DNA of 63,134 nt, from NCBI GenBank assembly GCA_937927915.1, contig CALGKB010000012.1, positions 1 through 63,134 on the forward strand, read 5' to 3'. The notes beneath the pieces are model-generated. The model did not search any database. It was not told where the DNA came from and worked only from the letters and a program-made list of their open reading frames with translations. This DNA comes from an uncultured Pseudanabaenaceae cyanobacterium. GTDB taxonomy: Bacteria > Cyanobacteriota > Cyanobacteriia > Pseudanabaenales > Pseudanabaenaceae. Every line of letters starts with the position of its first letter. Positions within the stretch are counted from its first letter, which is position 1. Positions 27,933 through 37,140 of the stretch are shown one piece after another. The position numbers and the translations under genes are program-made.

Positions 27933-28537
27933 CGCAGTTCTCTACGCCCGTTTTGTACTACTCGCAACATCTCCAACAGTTGTGCCTCCAGTTTGCTGAG
28001 AATCTGATCGGAGTAGGCATCTGCCCCCCGCTGCATTTCTTCCACTTCCTCTGCTACCCGCTGCCGTAGGGTCTCCCACTCCTTCTGAGCCTGCTTGCGC
28101 ATTTGATTGACTTCATTGATCACTTGATTGCGCATTTCTTCGCATTCCCGTTCCGTTTGCCGCCGCAATTCCTGGGCTGCCGCTTCCGCTTGGCGTACTA
28201 TGATGGATTCTTCTACTAGCCGTTCCGCCCGCTGTTGTGCCATCTCGATCGTGCGTTGGGCATAGCGCTCCGACTCGCTGATGATCTGTTCGCGGTATTG
28301 CAAAATTTCCTCTGCCTTGGCGATGGATTCGGGGATAGCAAGGCGCACTTGGTCAATCTGTTGACAGAGCTTTTCTTCATCCAGGATTGCCTTGCCCATA
28401 AAATGGATGCCTGTGTCAATCACCAACTCCTCCAATTTGTCCAGTTCTTCGTGTAGTTTCATGTAGTATTTGACCTGGTCTTCGCTAATTTGGGTTAGCT
28501 CTTGGGGAGAAAGGGGAGAGAGATTTTCCGAAAGCAT
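27929..28537 (-). CDS. DivIVA-like coiled-coil protein
   Basis: About 202 residues, almost entirely a long charged coiled coil (IAKAEEILQYREQIISESE, AAAQELRRQTERECEEMR, EEVEEMQRGADAYSDQIL) ending RVVQNGRRELR. The layout recalls DivIVA-domain proteins and cyanobacterial homologues next to coaD; it could be the division factor Cdv3, but I cannot prove this. Some databases mislabel such proteins as ATP synthase b subunits. The ATG at 28537 is chosen over a GTG at 28565-28567 that lies inside coaD. It follows coaD on the same strand and is probably cotranscribed. Confidence 0.75.
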   Translation of the reverse strand: MLSENLSPLSPQELTQISEDQVKYYMKLHEELDKLEELVIDTGIHFMGKAILDEEKLCQQIDQVRLAIPESIAKAEEILQYREQIISESERYAQRTIEMAQQRAERLVEESIIVRQAEAAAQELRRQTERECEEMRNQVINEVNQMRKQAQKEWETLRQRVAEEVEEMQRGADAYSDQILSKLEAQLLEMLRVVQNGRRELR

Positions 28538-28559
28538 CGTTTTTTCCCATGCGACAGGC

Positions 28560-29063
28560 TTAATCACTTATCTTAACAGACTTGTTGCCATAGCGGCACT
28601 CCAGGGCAGCCACGATGGAGGGGGGCACCAAATGGTCGATTGCTCCCCCAAGGCGGGCAATTTCCTTGACAACACTGCTGCTTAAAAAGCTGTACTCGGT
28701 TTTGGTTGTCAAAAATACCGTTTCAATGTCTTTGGCAAGGGTTTTGTTGATATGGGCCATCTGTAATTCCAACTCAAAATCGGACACTGCCCGTAACCCC
28801 CGAATCAAAACTCTGGCTCCCTGCATTTGAGCATAATTCACTGTCAAGCCTGTAAAACTGTCCACCCTCACGTTGGGAAGATGGGCTACCACTTCTTTGA
28901 TCTGCTCTACCCGCTCCTCAAGGGTAAACAAGGGGGTCTTCTGGGGATTGCGCACCACCGCCACGATCACCTCTGCAAACAGGGCACTCGATCGGGTGAT
29001 AATATCCAAGTGCCCGAAGGTGATGGGGTCAAAACTACCAGGATAAACGGCAATCAGTTCCAT
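28560..29063 (-). CDS. coaD: Phosphopantetheine adenylyltransferase
   Basis: Nucleotidyltransferase of 167 residues for the fourth step of coenzyme A synthesis, joining AMP to phosphopantetheine. The HxGH-type signature is in [16 protein letters not shown] at the N-terminus; [17 protein letters not shown] and [15 protein letters not shown] complete the fold. Full length. The DivIVA-like gene follows at once. Confidence 0.96.
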   Translation of the reverse strand: MELIAVYPGSFDPITFGHLDIITRSSALFAEVIVAVVRNPQKTPLFTLEERVEQIKEVVAHLPNVRVDSFTGLTVNYAQMQGARVLIRGLRAVSDFELELQMAHINKTLAKDIETVFLTTKTEYSFLSSSVVKEIARLGGAIDHLVPPSIVAALECRYGNKSVKISD

Positions 29064-29219
29064 GCACCCACTGTAACACCCCTCGATCCCAAAAAAAAGC
29101 TAAAAGTCAGAATTCCCCCACACCAAGGGCAAAACTTGAGCAGGTCAGTGATCCCAGGAATTTTAGGCATATATACTTAGTGGTTAATTCGTAAATCGTA
29201 ACACTTAGTTACACTAATG

Positions 29220-29237
29220 ATCTATCTGGTGATAGAT
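29220..29237 (+). promoter_or_regulatory. Perfect hairpin in the leader of the YggT-trpC-proB run
   Basis: ATCTATC and GATAGAT form a seven-base-pair stem around TGGT, some 55 bases before the first start codon of this gene run. It lies in an AT-rich stretch (29161-29260) that probably holds the promoter. It could be an operator half-site pair or a stability hairpin. Confidence 0.3.
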
Positions 29238-29292
29238 AAACTTTTCTTATCAAAGCACAAGAGTTGAGTAGGCGATACCGCAAGGAGGAGCT

Positions 29293-29475
29293 ATGGCTAT
29301 TAGTTTACTGATTCGGCTGGGGGCGACGGTGGTGTTGTTTATGGCGTTGCCGTCCTTGGTGGAGCGGTGGGCAACTTATTTTCAAATTTCCCCTGTGTTT
29401 GAGGGTATACTAGCTATAGTTGCCTGTTTTGGTGCCTGCTTGCCGGTGTTGACGATTTTTCAGAACAGCGATTAA
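29293..29475 (+). CDS. Small membrane protein, unknown function
   Basis: A 60-residue protein made of two hydrophobic helices, the first starting MAISLLIRLGATVVLFMALP and the second centred on FEGILAIVACFGACLPVLTIF, ending in NSD. AAGGAGGAG precedes the ATG at good distance. It is followed after four bases by the YggT gene, so the two are likely translated from one message. I do not recognise the family. Confidence 0.65.
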   Translation: MAISLLIRLGATVVLFMALPSLVERWATYFQISPVFEGILAIVACFGACLPVLTIFQNSD

Positions 29476-29479
29476 GACT

Positions 29480-29767
29480 ATGGGATGGCTGGAGTTGTTA
29501 CTGGGAGTGGGGTTGGGGACGCTGATTGTCTTCTACGTGCTGCGCATTGTGTTGACCTGGTATCCTCACATCCCCTTGCAGAAGATGCCTTGGCTGATTG
29601 TCTATGGACCGACGGAGCCGCTGCTGGTGTTGTTACGGCGCTTGGTGCCGCCCCTGGGGGGAGTGGATATTACGCCGGTGTTGGGGGTAGCCATCTTTAG
29701 CCTCCTGCGGGAGTTGCTCCTGGGGCAGCAGGGGATTTTAACTATGCTCCATCGGTTGTCTAGCTAG
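29480..29767 (+). CDS. YggT/Ycf19 family membrane protein
   Basis: A 95-residue integral membrane protein with two helices. The YggT pattern is clear: LRIVLTWYPHIP, then [27 protein letters not shown]. Family members are linked to osmotic tolerance in bacteria and to thylakoid or nucleoid organisation in plastids and cyanobacteria (Ycf19). It is the second gene of a tight plus-strand run, with trpC starting three bases after its stop. Confidence 0.88.
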   Translation: MGWLELLLGVGLGTLIVFYVLRIVLTWYPHIPLQKMPWLIVYGPTEPLLVLLRRLVPPLGGVDITPVLGVAIFSLLRELLLGQQGILTMLHRLSS

Positions 29768-29770
29768 GCT

Positions 29771-30640
29771 ATGGTGGAGTTACTGGTACGGCGGTTTCAT
29801 CAAGAGCGGGAGGGTTACACCATCGCTACCAGTGCCATTCCCTTCAATGTGCTGGAAAAGATTGTCTGGCACAAGGAGTTGGAAATTCAAACCGATCGGG
29901 ATATTGCCCACCTGGAGAGCTTGCCTATACGGGATTTTGTGGACAGTTTGCGTTGTTCTCCCTATCAACCAGCCTTGATTGCCGAGGTGAAGCGGGGGTC
30001 CCCTAGTAAGGGGGTGTTGAGGGCGGAGTTTGACCCCGTAGCGATCGCTACAGCCTATGCCAGGGCGGGGGCAAGGGCAATTTCGGTGCTCACAGATGCG
30101 GAGTTTTTTGGCGGCAGTTTTGAATATTTGGCGCAGGTGAAGCGGGCAGTGGCGGTGCCGGTTTTGTGCAAGGAGTTCATCATCGATCGCGTGCAGTTGG
30201 ACTGGGCGCGGGCGTTTGGGGCGGATGCCGTGTTGTTGATCGCGGCGATTTTGTCCAACCAGGATTTGCAGGATTTGTGGGACTACGCCCAAGGATTGGG
30301 GATGCAGGTGCTGGTGGAGGTGCATACGAGCGGGGAATTACAGCGGGTGTTGGCGTTAGAGGGGGTACGAGCAGGATTACAGCAGGGGCGGGGGGCGATT
30401 GGCATCAATAATCGCGACCTGCGGGATTTCACGGTGAACTTACAGACCACGATCGATGTGATCAACGCCGTCAGCGCAGCGGAGCGGGAGAGTCTATTTT
30501 GGGTAAGTGAGTCGGGGCTGTTTACGCGGGCTGACCTGGATTTGGTGCAGAGGGCGGGAGCAAGGGCTGTCCTGGTGGGGGAATCCCTAGTCAAGCAAAC
30601 AGACATTGAGGCGGCGGTCAAACGGTTGCTAGAAGGATGA
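29771..30640 (+). CDS. trpC: Indole-3-glycerol phosphate synthase
   Basis: TIM-barrel enzyme of 289 residues in tryptophan synthesis. Family landmarks are [69 protein letters not shown] and the phosphate-binding [11 protein letters not shown] with VLVGESLV near the end. The N-terminal extension with [11 protein letters not shown] is typical of cyanobacterial TrpC. proB begins inside its last codons (ATGA overlap), so translation is coupled. Other trp genes are elsewhere except trpB at 39.8 kb. Confidence 0.96.
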   Translation: MVELLVRRFHQEREGYTIATSAIPFNVLEKIVWHKELEIQTDRDIAHLESLPIRDFVDSLRCSPYQPALIAEVKRGSPSKGVLRAEFDPVAIATAYARAGARAISVLTDAEFFGGSFEYLAQVKRAVAVPVLCKEFIIDRVQLDWARAFGADAVLLIAAILSNQDLQDLWDYAQGLGMQVLVEVHTSGELQRVLALEGVRAGLQQGRGAIGINNRDLRDFTVNLQTTIDVINAVSAAERESLFWVSESGLFTRADLDLVQRAGARAVLVGESLVKQTDIEAAVKRLLEG

Positions 30641-31761
30641 CTCTAGTAATTAAAATTGGCACTTCCACCCTCACGCGACCCGATACGGGGGATTTGCATA
30701 TCAGCGCTATTGCCCATCTGGTGGAAACGATCGTCACTTTACGGCGCCAGGATTACAAGGTGATCTTGGTCTCCTCTGGGGCGGTGGGGGTAGGCTGTAC
30801 GCGCTTGGGGATCACAGAACGACCGAAGAAGTTGACCACTAAACAGGCAGTAGCTGCCGTGGGACAGAGTCGATTGATGCGGATTTACGACGATTTTTTT
30901 AGCCACTTTCAGCAACCGGTTGCCCAAGTTCTCCTCACCCGCGCCAACTTAATTGAGCGGCAACACTACGTCAATGTCAGCAACACTTTTCAAGAACTGC
31001 TGGACATGGGTGTTATCCCCATCGTCAATGAAAACGACACCGTCGCGGTAGAAGAACTGAAATTTGGCGACAATGACACTCTTTCTGCCCTGGTTGCCAG
31101 CCTAGTCCAGGCGCAGTGGTTGTTCCTGCTCACCGATGTCGATCGGTTGTATTCCGCTGACCCTCGCAAATTCCCAGAAGCAGAGCCGATCTTGGCAGTC
31201 AGCAGTGGGGAGCTACGCTCTTTAGCCATCGACACTAGCACTGCCGGGAAAAGTTGGGGCACAGGGGGCATGGTCACCAAAATCACGGCAGCTAGGATTG
31301 CCACCAGTGCGGGAGTAAGGACAGTAATTATGCATGGCAGACAGCCGGAAAACATCCTCAAAATTCTGGCGGGAGAACCGATCGGTACCCACTTTGCTCC
31401 CCAACCCCAAGCCCTAAGCGCCCGTAAACGCTGGATTGCCTATGGTTTGATTCCTATGGGGGAACTAGTCTTAGATGGCGGGGCGGTGCTAGCAGTGACG
31501 AAGAAGGGGAAATCTCTCTTGCCGGCGGGAGTTGTGGCGGTACGAGGTGAATTTGACAGGGGGGATTGCGTCAGCCTTGTTGATCAGAGAGGGGAGGAAA
31601 TCGGCAGAGGTATCAGCAACTACAGCAGCCAGGAAGTGGAGCAGATTCAGCAATGTCAGTCGGAAGAGATCAGCGACATCCTTGGCTATGAAGGGGAACC
31701 CACCGTCGTCCACCGTGACAACTTGGTCATCCTAGACGCAGTTACCCCCCATTCAGTATAA
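30637..31761 (+). CDS. proB: Glutamate 5-kinase
   Basis: A 374-residue enzyme that phosphorylates glutamate in the first step of proline synthesis. The amino acid kinase domain starts [10 protein letters not shown], with [29 protein letters not shown] and [17 protein letters not shown]-terminal PUA domain (about 280-374; [25 protein letters not shown]) is present, the usual form in bacteria. It overlaps trpC by four bases. A TATAAT at 31757-31762, over its stop codon, may be the promoter of the next gene. Confidence 0.96.
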   Translation: MTLVIKIGTSTLTRPDTGDLHISAIAHLVETIVTLRRQDYKVILVSSGAVGVGCTRLGITERPKKLTTKQAVAAVGQSRLMRIYDDFFSHFQQPVAQVLLTRANLIERQHYVNVSNTFQELLDMGVIPIVNENDTVAVEELKFGDNDTLSALVASLVQAQWLFLLTDVDRLYSADPRKFPEAEPILAVSSGELRSLAIDTSTAGKSWGTGGMVTKITAARIATSAGVRTVIMHGRQPENILKILAGEPIGTHFAPQPQALSARKRWIAYGLIPMGELVLDGGAVLAVTKKGKSLLPAGVVAVRGEFDRGDCVSLVDQRGEEIGRGISNYSSQEVEQIQQCQSEEISDILGYEGEPTVVHRDNLVILDAVTPHSV

Positions 31762-31792
31762 TTGCAATCTACCCGTTGCCTGAGGAGAGCCT

Positions 31793-32956
31793 ATGCAGGA
31801 CAAACTGATGTTGATGATCCCCGGTCCTACCCCTGTACCGGAGCGCGTATTGCTAGCTTTGGCGAAACACCCGATCGGTCATCGTTCCAGCGAATTTAGC
31901 CACATCTTTGCCGATGTCACCACCAAACTGCAATGGCTGCACCAAACTAAGAACGATGTTTTGATCCTGACTGCCAGCGGCACCGGCGCTATGGAGGCTG
32001 CCATCATCAACTTTCTCTCCAAGGGCGATCGGGTTTTAGTGGGGGAAAACGGCAAATTTGGGCAACGGTGGGCAGAGGTATGTGAGGCTTACGGTCTCAA
32101 TACAGAGCGCATCCAGGCGGAATGGGGCAAGCCCCTCGACCCCGAGGTGTTTCGGGAGAAGCTGGAGACGGACAAGGAGAAGAGCATCAAGGCGGTGATT
32201 ATCACCCACAGTGAGACTTCTACGGGGGTACTCAACGACCTGGAGACCATCAACCGCCATGTCAAAGCCCACGGGGAAGCTCTAATTATCGTCGATGCGG
32301 TGACCAGCCTAGGGGCAACCAATATTCCCATGGATGAGTGGGGTATAGATGTGATTGGCTCTGGCTCCCAGAAGGCGTATATGATTCCCCCTGGTTTAGG
32401 TTTTGTGGCGGTCTCGGAGAAGGCATGGCAGGCATACAAACGGGCGGATTTACCCCGCTACTACCTGGACTTGGGCAAAGCCCGCAAAGATGCCCACAAA
32501 AACACTACTCCTTTTACAGCAGCCGTGAATATGATCGTGGCTCTGCGGGAAAGCTTGACCATGATGCAGGAGGAAGGGCTAGCCAACATTTTTGCCCGCC
32601 ATAGTCGCCATCGATCGGCAGTGCGCAGTGCAGTGAAAGCCCTAGGACTACCCCTGTTGACCAGCGATGACTGTGCCAGTCCTGCTATTACTGCGGTTGC
32701 TCCCGTGACAGTGGAGGCAGAAAAGGTGCGATCGCTGATGAAAAAACACTTCGACATTGCTCTGGCAGGGGGACAAGACCACCTCAATGGCAAAATCTTC
32801 CGCATTGGGCATTTGGGCTATGTCAGCGATCGGGATATTCTCAGTGCCATCAGCGCCTTGGAGGCAACGTTACAGATGTTGGGGTTGGAAATTCCGCCGG
32901 GGGCAGGGGTAAACGCTGCTATCGAAGCTATCTGGGGACAAGCTCACCAGTCGTAG
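31793..32956 (+). CDS. Class V aminotransferase (serine/alanine-glyoxylate type)
   Basis: PLP enzyme of 387 residues. It opens with MIPGPTPVPERVL and HPIGHRSSEF, typical of alanine-glyoxylate/serine-pyruvate transaminases; the PLP lysine is Lys194 in SGSQKAYMIPPG, and VDAVTSLGA precedes it. In cyanobacteria this family is often labelled, through old annotation, as the small subunit of a soluble hydrogenase; a photorespiratory or amino-donor role is more plausible. GAGGAG lies ahead of the ATG. The next small gene starts at the base after its stop. Confidence 0.92.
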   Translation: MQDKLMLMIPGPTPVPERVLLALAKHPIGHRSSEFSHIFADVTTKLQWLHQTKNDVLILTASGTGAMEAAIINFLSKGDRVLVGENGKFGQRWAEVCEAYGLNTERIQAEWGKPLDPEVFREKLETDKEKSIKAVIITHSETSTGVLNDLETINRHVKAHGEALIIVDAVTSLGATNIPMDEWGIDVIGSGSQKAYMIPPGLGFVAVSEKAWQAYKRADLPRYYLDLGKARKDAHKNTTPFTAAVNMIVALRESLTMMQEEGLANIFARHSRHRSAVRSAVKALGLPLLTSDDCASPAITAVAPVTVEAEKVRSLMKKHFDIALAGGQDHLNGKIFRIGHLGYVSDRDILSAISALEATLQMLGLEIPPGAGVNAAIEAIWGQAHQS

Positions 32957-33160
32957 ATGACTACTGATCCAGACTTACTCTGGTGGGGGGAGATGATAGG
33001 GGCAGACCAGGTGCTGTCCGATCGGGAGATGATTGCCATGCTATGCCCTCACCTAGCTGGTAAAACCCTGGCAGAACTGACCCCTGCAGAACTAGCAGAG
33101 GTAATGCGTGTTGCCGAATCCTTTCCTGTTGGTACTATGTCGGAAGAGGAGGAGGACTGA
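32957..33160 (+). CDS. 67-residue acidic protein, unknown function
   Basis: The ATG follows the aminotransferase stop directly and the stop overlaps the next start (TGATG), so it is embedded in the run and very probably translated. The protein is acidic and helical (TLAELTPAELAEVMRVAES) with a highly acidic end (SEEEED). No motif is recognised and there is no membrane segment. Confidence 0.65.
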   Translation: MTTDPDLLWWGEMIGADQVLSDREMIAMLCPHLAGKTLAELTPAELAEVMRVAESFPVGTMSEEEED

Positions 33161-33588
33161 TGCAGGTAGAGTTTCGGGAATGCGACTGGTTCAACCTGTG
33201 GATTTGGATTGAATTTCAAGAGCATCTGACGGAGCGGGAAAAGCAGATCATCGATGAGGTATTTTCCTCTTGGTTTTTGCTAGGGAAGTTGGGGGGCTTC
33301 AATGCTACTAATTTGCAGGTACTGGAAGCGGGAGTAGATGTCAGTCATTTTGACTATGACTCTGACAGCATGGCAGGGGAAATGATGGCAGTGATGCACA
33401 ACATCAGCGATGTGGAATACGAAGGCAATTGGGCACGTTGTTGGGTAGATTTGGGAACGGCGGATGCCATCGCCCTGGACACGTTGCTGAACACCCTCTA
33501 CCGCCTTAGTGAAGAATATGTCCCGATCGTGAAAGTCTATATCGGTGGCGAACAGGAACATTGGCCCATCGATCGGCGCTACGACTAG
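33160..33588 (+). CDS. DUF3531 family protein
   Basis: A 142-residue soluble protein starting MQVEFRECDWFNLWIWIEF, with LGKLGGFNATNLQV, MHNISDVEYEGNWARCWVDLGT and a conserved tail. This matches the DUF3531 family of cyanobacteria and plants as I recall it; no function is known. It is the last gene of the plus-strand run that began at 29.3 kb and overlaps the preceding gene by one base. Confidence 0.82.
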   Translation: MQVEFRECDWFNLWIWIEFQEHLTEREKQIIDEVFSSWFLLGKLGGFNATNLQVLEAGVDVSHFDYDSDSMAGEMMAVMHNISDVEYEGNWARCWVDLGTADAIALDTLLNTLYRLSEEYVPIVKVYIGGEQEHWPIDRRYD

Positions 33589-34215
33589 GGATAAATACTT
33601 GGGTCGCTTTGATCGACTGAACTCACCGAAATCTCTTGCAGCTCATTCTCGTGAAGGTCTGGCAGATGCTGTCTCTTTTCACACTAGAAGATAGCCAAAG
33701 CTGGTTTTCTCAATGTTGTTACTAGTCGTATAGGGCTGTAACTTTTTATCCTGTCTGCTCTGATTACACTATCCATCCATCCTAAAAAACGTGCCAATAT
33801 GTAACCCACTGCTTCAGTTGCCCTCCTCAACCTTTGAATCCTTAGGTTTTCTACCCCGTTGGCTACCTCTTGTAGAACTTCCCCTTTATTACTACTTCAT
33901 CTCAGAATAGTAGATAGGATTGTGCCTGAACTTTCTGGTAAGAATAATACTTTGCTCTCCCGTGGGCGCAAGACATCAAACTCATACCTCTTCCTCTCCT
34001 CTTGGTAGTGGTTTTGATAGACCACTTTGATACATGACTATCTACTGCAGGGAGTGGTAGGGGAATTTCCGTTTGGGTCGAGCGTCTTGCCGAGGAAGTC
34101 AGGTTTGGTTTGGAATTACAGATATGGTTAGAATTTGGTACATGAAGGGTCTACAGTCCATATTTGAAAGCTTTAGTTAGAAAAATGTTAAGTTTTCTGT
34201 GAGGGTTCAATACTA
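33589..34215. other. 627-base gap without a recognisable gene
   Basis: No frame of protein-like quality was found. A minus-strand stretch near 33860-33900 reads SSTRGSQRGRKPKDSK, which vaguely recalls the N-terminus of a transposase, but nothing follows it. The region is pyrimidine-rich, AT-richer than the flanks and has no CGATCG core. It leads into the decayed glycosyltransferase gene and is probably degraded foreign DNA. Confidence 0.4.
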
Positions 34216-34263
34216 TTGGATTACTATATTTTCTCTCTTCTACTGCTAAGCCCCGCAAGTAAA

Positions 34264-35337
34264 ATGTCTACTCTATCCCAGAGCTTGGTAATATTAAACT
34301 TACGTTCAGACCCAATCGTCGTGCATAGTGTATTTACTACTAACTTTCCGCAGGTTCTTCAGAGTTTGGGGATTAGTTTGGTAGTGTCCAGCTATCAGGC
34401 AGGATTTTTAATCGTTGTGGGGGCGGATGGTGATAAACTTAACACCCACTTCCGCCGGTTTGATAAACCAATGGGACTGGCGGCAGATGCTGAAAAAATT
34501 GCTCTTGGCTCGACTTATCAGATTTTAGAATTTCGCAACTTACCTGATCTGGCTACTAAATTGAAACCTCTCAGCAAACATGATGCCTGCTACCTCCTCC
34601 GCCAAGCTCACATTACAGGAGATATTGACATCCATGAGATGGCGTATGCAGATGATGAGATTTGGTTTATCAATACCAGATTTTCCTGTCTATGCACGCT
34701 CGATCGTGTCCATAGTTTTGTCCCACAGTGGCGACCACCGTTTATTTCTGGCTATGACTTAACCGATCGGTGTCATCTGAACGGTTTGGGGCTGCGAGAT
34801 GGCAAACCCCGTTATGTCACAGCTCTGGGGGATACAAACACTCCCAACGGCTGGCGGGCAAATAAAGCAAGAGGTGGAATATTGATGGACATAACGACCA
34901 ATGAGTTTATCTATCGTGGTCTATCTATGCCCCACTCTCCCAGATGGTATCGAGACAATCTGTGGCTCTTGGAATCAGGCAATGGCAGTATTGCTACGGT
35001 GGATTTACGCACAGGAAAACTAACAACTGTTGCTGAACTACCAGGTTTCACCAGAGGTATAGATTTCTATGGGGATTTAGCCTTCATTGGTCTTTCCCAG
35101 GTGCGAGAGACAGCCGTGTTTAGTGGTATTCCCTTAGCACAGAGGTTGGCCGATCAAATTTGCGGCATCTGGATTATCAACATTGTTACAGGGGAAACAT
35201 TGGGATTCCTACGATTTATGGAAGGAGTACAGGAGATTTTCTCTGTTGCTGTTTTGCCCTATCGTTTTCCGGAAATTTTGGAACTAAATGACGATCGTCT
35301 TACTAATTCTTTCTTCTTACCTGATGCAGCATTCTGA
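34264..35337 (+). CDS. TIGR03032 (DUF4915) family protein, probably the 5' part of a broken gene
   Basis: About 357 residues. The family is clear from VFTTNFPQVLQSLGISLVVS, SYQAGFLIVVGADG, DKPMGLAAD, HEMAYADDEIWFINTRFSCL, and GGILMDITTNEFI with LWLLESGNGSI, a propeller-like fold of unknown role found in large cyanobacterial surface-polysaccharide proteins. The stop at 35335 is followed in the same frame by 88 sense codons that begin a glycosyltransferase, so the stop is probably a mutation inside a once longer gene. An upstream TTG (34216) is possible, but the ATG at 34264 fits better. Confidence 0.7.
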   Translation: MSTLSQSLVILNLRSDPIVVHSVFTTNFPQVLQSLGISLVVSSYQAGFLIVVGADGDKLNTHFRRFDKPMGLAADAEKIALGSTYQILEFRNLPDLATKLKPLSKHDACYLLRQAHITGDIDIHEMAYADDEIWFINTRFSCLCTLDRVHSFVPQWRPPFISGYDLTDRCHLNGLGLRDGKPRYVTALGDTNTPNGWRANKARGGILMDITTNEFIYRGLSMPHSPRWYRDNLWLLESGNGSIATVDLRTGKLTTVAELPGFTRGIDFYGDLAFIGLSQVRETAVFSGIPLAQRLADQICGIWIINIVTGETLGFLRFMEGVQEIFSVAVLPYRFPEILELNDDRLTNSFFLPDAAF

Positions 35338-36762
35338 GATGTAGTACAACCAAACCAAGCTCAACTACCAGAACGATCAATCGATTCTTTCTCTGTCATT
35401 GTACCGATTTATAGTACACAAAGTAAGGGAGAAGGAATTTTACAATGCACACTCAAGAGTGTAGAAGCTAGTATTAACTATTATCTAGAGCACGAAAAAC
35501 CAGAATACTATTGTCAGTACGAGGTAATATTAATAAATGATGCTTCTACAGATGGGACTTGGGAAGTTGTTAAACAGTTTGTCAAAGGTAAGTCATTCTA
35601 TTGATTAGTGGAACACGATTGAAATCACGGTTAGGCGGCAGCACACAATACAGGGGCAAAAGTAGCTATGGATAAGGTGATGTTCTTCTGTGATGATGAT
35701 GACCTGTTTTATCCCCAACATATTTGGTTAGCTTTGCAGTTGATGAATCAACAGTAAATACAAATGCTAAGTTTAATCTACCCTTTAACCTACCTGCAGC
35801 TGTGCGAATGGCTGTACATACAGCCGATAGGTTGCATCCCTATTGGAAGGAACAGATTGAAAGAGTTCTATGCTTAAATTTGTGTGTGCGTAAAGAAGCC
35901 CATGATTTCATTGAGGGTTTTCCTGAAGGTGAGGTATTTCGTCAGTCAGAGTTTGGTAATGAAGATACAGTGTATGCTAATTGGCTAGCTAATTTCTGTA
36001 CTATTGTTCGCTCTACCGAAGAAACAGTGATATGCGTTGTCGAGGAAATTTATTAGATCGACAATTAGAGAAGTTTTAGAATTTACCAGGGGCGATAGCA
36101 GCCGAGAGTGGGATAGAGCGATCGAATTCTACGAAAAAACAGTTAGCATTCAAGCTGACAAAGCTATCTCCCATTTGAACTTGGGCATGGAATTACTACG
36201 CAAAGGAGAGTTTATTTAGGGCTGGCAGGAATGTGAGTGGCGGTGGCAAACACCTGAATTTACCCCCCTAAATGTACCGAAACCGCAGTGGCAGGAGGAA
36301 GACATCAGTGATAAAACAATTTTGGTCTATATAGAACAAGGCACAGGGGATGCCATTCAGTTTATTCACTATGCTCCGATCGTTAAACAACTATGTCGCC
36401 GTTTAACAGTCCTGTGTCCTGAGCATATGTACGAATTATTTAAGTTAGTGGAAGGGATTGATGAACTGCTATTACCTGGGGAAATTCCCTTGTCATCGTT
36501 TGATACTTATATTCCTTTGTTGAGTATAGCAAGGGTATTGAAGATTACTCCCTACAATACTCCCACTCCTATCCCCCACATAAGACCCGTTTTACGACCA
36601 GAAATGGACGAGTTTATGAAGCAGCATTTAGGTAAATTTAATGTTGGCTGTGCCTGGGTTGGCAGTCCCAGCAATAAAGATAACCATCTCCGATCCTGTC
36701 AAGTTATTGATCTTCTGATGGGTTTAAAAAAACAACAGACTAATCTTGCAACAATTCCTTAG
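35338..36762 (+). pseudogene. Decayed glycosyltransferase GT2-TPR-GT9-like region
   Basis: Successive remnants follow the TIGR03032 domain. In the same frame come SFSVIVPIYSTQ and YEVILINDASTDGTWEVV (GT2 start), then after two TGA and one TAG codon HNTGAKVAM, FFCDDDDLFYPQHIW (GT2 DxD region) and TAA. In a shifted frame come LNLCVRKEAHDFIEGFPEG to about 36050. After another shift comes a TPR unit AISHLNLGMELLRKGEF, a TAG at 36217 in place of a sense codon, then GWQECEWRW and a GT9-like stretch (EQGTGDAIQFIHYAPIVKQL, VGCAWVGSPSNKDNH) that ends abruptly at the anti-sigma gene. Non-functional. Confidence 0.8.
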
Positions 36763-37132
36763 GCATGGGTAACAGAGGCTGCTCCAAGGCTAAAATCAAA
36801 GGCTCTTCCTGTGCCTGTTGCCAACTGTATTTCTGGCTCACAAATACTCCCCCCACACTCAACAGACATACCCCCACTAGAGCTAAAGCCCGCCCCCACC
36901 AGCGCTGTTGCTCTCGTCTTTGAATATAGCCCCACGTGGCATGGATAGAGGTAGACACAGGAACATTGCTGACGGGAACTCGCCACAGTTGTTGTAACCG
37001 CAGTTGTTGGCGATAGCACAAAGCTAACTCCGGGTCAGACTGCAACCACTCTTCCACCTGCGCCTTTTCCTGCGGTGAAACTTCCCCATCTAAATAACTG
37101 CTCAATAGTTCAAACTTTTGCGGGTCAACCAT
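36740..37132 (-). CDS. Anti-sigma factor paired with the SigG-type sigma
   Basis: About 130 residues. The N-terminal cytosolic anti-sigma domain (FELLSSYLDGEVSPQEKAQVEEWL) precedes one membrane helix (GRALALVGVCLLSVGGVFVS) and a short periplasmic tail. It lacks the HxxxCxxC zinc motif. It sits directly downstream of the ECF sigma gene, as in other cyanobacteria, and should hold that sigma inactive at the membrane. Start codons GTG at 37141 or 37138 are also possible; GGAG lies near them. Its 3' end cuts into the remnant of the glycosyltransferase pseudogene. Confidence 0.82.
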   Translation of the reverse strand: MVDPQKFELLSSYLDGEVSPQEKAQVEEWLQSDPELALCYRQQLRLQQLWRVPVSNVPVSTSIHATWGYIQRREQQRWWGRALALVGVCLLSVGGVFVSQKYSWQQAQEEPLILALEQPLLPMPKELLQD

Positions 37133-37140
37133 GGTCACCA

